A stretch of DNA of 63,761 bases from Lachnospiraceae bacterium (GTDB lineage Bacteria > Bacillota > Clostridia > Oscillospirales > CAG-272): NCBI GenBank assembly GCA_024404495.1, contig JAKSPT010000014.1:1-63761 (forward strand). The letters are read 5' to 3'. The notes below the pieces were generated by a model that did not search any database, was not told the DNA's origin, and saw nothing but the letters and a program-made list of their open reading frames with translations. Below, in pieces: positions 62,728 through 63,761 of this stretch (positions within the stretch are counted from its first letter, which is position 1; the number at the start of each line of letters is the position of its first letter). A program made the position numbers and the translations under genes.

Positions 62728-62914
62728 GGAAGCGGGAAAAAGAAGAGAGGGCGTAAAAAAGTCCGACTTTTTGGACGGTGCTCTAAAGGACAGTCCTATG
62801 TAGGATACGGCGCAATCCGTTTGGGTTGTCTCATCTGGCAGCGAGCACAGAAAACTGATGGAAACGTTGCGGCTTGTAATCTGAAACAAAATCAGCCGGA
62901 AGCAGCGGCTGCAG
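62728..62914. other. Intergenic segment, partly repeat-like
   Basis: No gene is supported here. AAAAAGT-CCG-ACTTTTT at about 62755-62771 is a small hairpin and may act as a weak terminator for the endolysin gene. The stretch from about 62780 to 62890 looks like sequence that I associate with dispersed intergenic repeats of gut Clostridia, but I cannot verify this. Confidence 0.3.
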
Positions 62915-63190
62915 CGTAATTCTCATTATGTTGCAATTATCGGCGGTCTGACAATAAACAGTGTCCCGACAGATAAAAACGGGCGCGGTAAAAGAAGCCT
63001 TTGCTGATTTTCTGAAAAAGGGATCGGGAAAGGCTTTTTCGTGCTGATTTCATGAAGACAAAACCATGGGATTTCCGGCTTTTCACGGAAAAGTTCTTGA
63101 TTTTCTGCGCTTTCTGTGCTATAATACTTACGTATATTTGTATCATAGGCGTATTGTCGGGATATGATATACAACATAATGAGAATTACG
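62915..63190. repeat. 276-bp segment bounded by 19-bp perfect inverted repeats (candidate inverton)
   Basis: The left arm CGTAATTCTCATTATGTTG (62915-62933) and the right arm (63172-63190) are exact inverse complements. No flanking target duplication is visible outside them, and no transposase fits inside. The segment encloses a strong promoter (63097-63125) oriented toward the ubiquitin-like gene and a weak AAGCCTTT/AAAGGCTT hairpin. This is the layout of invertible promoter switches such as those of Clostridioides difficile. A MITE is the alternative. Confidence 0.72.
63097..63125 (+). promoter_or_regulatory. Sigma-A promoter inside the inverted-repeat segment
   Basis: TTGATT at 63097-63102, 17 bases and a perfect TATAAT at 63120-63125. 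Transcription would leave through the right repeat and produce a leader of about 200 bases before the gene at 63329. In the opposite orientation it would point at the endolysin gene in antisense. Confidence 0.88.
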
Positions 63191-63328
63191 TCGCAATAGA
63201 AGGAAGGTCGATGTCAGCTTTATGAGGATCATTAAATATAAATATTGCTGGGCATCGCCCGACCCTGCACCACCGATGATAACAAACTTATCGAACGGTT
63301 TCAAATATATTGTTTGGAGGAATGTAGA

Positions 63329-63761
63329 ATGAAAAAGAGAATCCTTAGTTTACTTCTCTGTTTCGTGCTGTGTCTTTCGCTGATGCCGATCAAGGCATTC
63401 GCGATGCAGGTTTTTGTCAAGGTTACGATTGCATCCGATAATAAAACAATTACTCTTGAAGTTGAGCCATCTGACACGATTGAAAACGTCAAAGCTAAGA
63501 TTCAGGATAAAGAGGGTATCCCTCCCGAAAGCCAGACTCTGACCTTTGACGGGAAAACACTGGAAGACAACAGGACATTAGCTGACTATAATATCCAGAA
63601 AGAAGCCACTCTGTTTTTGCAGATCAATGAACCCACCGGCTATTTCTTTTACATAGAGATAGACGGTCTGAGCAGCACGTCGGGCACGGACGCCGGTTCC
63701 GTGACCAAAGTCCCGTCGGATACACCGTCCTGCTTGCTTGAGAAGCCCGCAAACCTGACTA
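63329..63761 (+). CDS. Secreted ubiquitin-domain protein, 5' part
   Basis: The ATG at 63329 follows GGAGG by eight bases, and the frame is open to the window end (144 codons). Residues 1-25 are a signal peptide ([13 protein letters not shown], then ending KAFA), with predicted cleavage exactly before M26. Residues 26-100 read MQVFVKV, an insertion of three residues, then [20 protein letters not shown] and onward. By hand alignment about 54 of the first 72 ubiquitin residues are identical, including one block of 28. All seven lysines align. Isoleucine-44 is threonine, valine-70 glutamine, and the chain continues as INEPTGYFF instead of ending in diglycine. The last visible part (LLEKPANLT) may begin an InlB-type repeat. 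Eukaryote-derived transfer is likely. Confidence 0.9.
   Translation, partial: MKKRILSLLLCFVLCLSLMPIKAFAMQVFVKVTIASDNKTITLEVEPSDTIENVKAKIQDKEGIPPESQTLTFDGKTLEDNRTLADYNIQKEATLFLQINEPTGYFFYIEIDGLSSTSGTDAGSVTKVPSDTPSCLLEKPANLT

Noticed and set aside
63191..63328. Riboswitch (for example cyclic-di-GMP) in the leader of the ubiquitin-like gene
   Set aside because: Only a 4-bp GGGC/GCCC hairpin was seen; the conserved loops of known riboswitch classes are missing.
57181..63761. Ubiquitin-conjugation operon (E1, E2, JAMM peptidase) around the ubiquitin-like gene
   Set aside because: None of the visible neighbours has ThiF/E1, E2 or JAMM motifs, and the ubiquitin domain lacks a terminal diglycine; downstream sequence is not visible.
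1..63761. CRISPR arrays, tRNA or rRNA genes, diversity-generating retroelement
   Set aside because: No regularly spaced direct repeats, no cloverleaf-like intergenic segment, no reverse transcriptase motif were found by eye.

Overview
The window reads as a high-GC chromosome segment of an anaerobic, probably gut-dwelling Clostridia (Firmicutes, Oscillospiraceae-like). The grounds are AGGAGG-type ribosome binding sites, TTGACA-17-TATAAT promoters, several lipoproteins with TEP-rich linkers, two small ECF sigma/anti-sigma pairs, PduL, a glycyl radical enzyme and BspA-type leucine-rich repeats. The exact taxon cannot be fixed from the sequence. Almost all of it is ordinary chromosome with accessory patches. 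No rRNA, tRNA, CRISPR array or intact transposase was recognised.

Layout. 1-3.7 kb: the tail of a sugar-type solute-binding lipoprotein, a DMT permease and two small cell-surface proteins. 3.8-15.1 kb: a glycan-related run of two large lipoproteins, a double beta-helix protein without signal peptide, and a glycyl radical enzyme with its activase; the last three are translationally coupled and the enzyme has an unusual active-site loop. 15.2-19.3 kb: CvpA, an HhH-like protein, an ECF sigma/anti-sigma pair and rsmJ. 19.3-34 kb: two divergent carbohydrate clusters around an AraC regulator. The left arm holds two Gfo/Idh/MocA oxidoreductases (one with a nonsense codon), a binding lipoprotein and a clan GH-A-like lipoprotein; the right arm holds a double beta-helix lipoprotein and a 1,027-residue lipoprotein. 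34-42 kb: hemolysin III, a decayed mobile-element gene, a GH43-like enzyme, a membrane-anchored metallo-beta-lactamase-fold protein, an attenuator leader before a small XRE regulator, an aminotransferase remnant and a GH10-like lipoprotein. 42-54.6 kb: mainly housekeeping or surface functions (CapD-like dehydratase, tandem PII-like protein with DUF1538 transporter, nucleoside hydrolase, pduL, TepA-like protease, U32 peptidase, GDPD, LRR lipoprotein, pfkA and a VanY-like protein that has lost its zinc ligands). 54.7-57.2 kb: an AT-rich, probably acquired ABC transporter. 57.2-62.7 kb: a phosphoesterase, a second ECF/anti-sigma pair, an NlpC/P60 lipoprotein and a holin-endolysin pair.

The most remarkable part is the right edge. 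At 63329 starts a secreted protein whose predicted signal-peptidase site lies immediately before a domain nearly identical to eukaryotic ubiquitin, with all seven ubiquitin lysines but no C-terminal diglycine. The chain continues past the window. About 140-410 bases upstream, a perfect 19-bp inverted repeat (62915-62933 and 63172-63190) brackets a strong TTGATT-17-TATAAT promoter pointing at this gene. That is the architecture of an invertible, phase-variable promoter. A phase-variable bacterial ubiquitin-domain surface or secreted protein, next to a holin-endolysin pair, is the best candidate here for an undescribed system.
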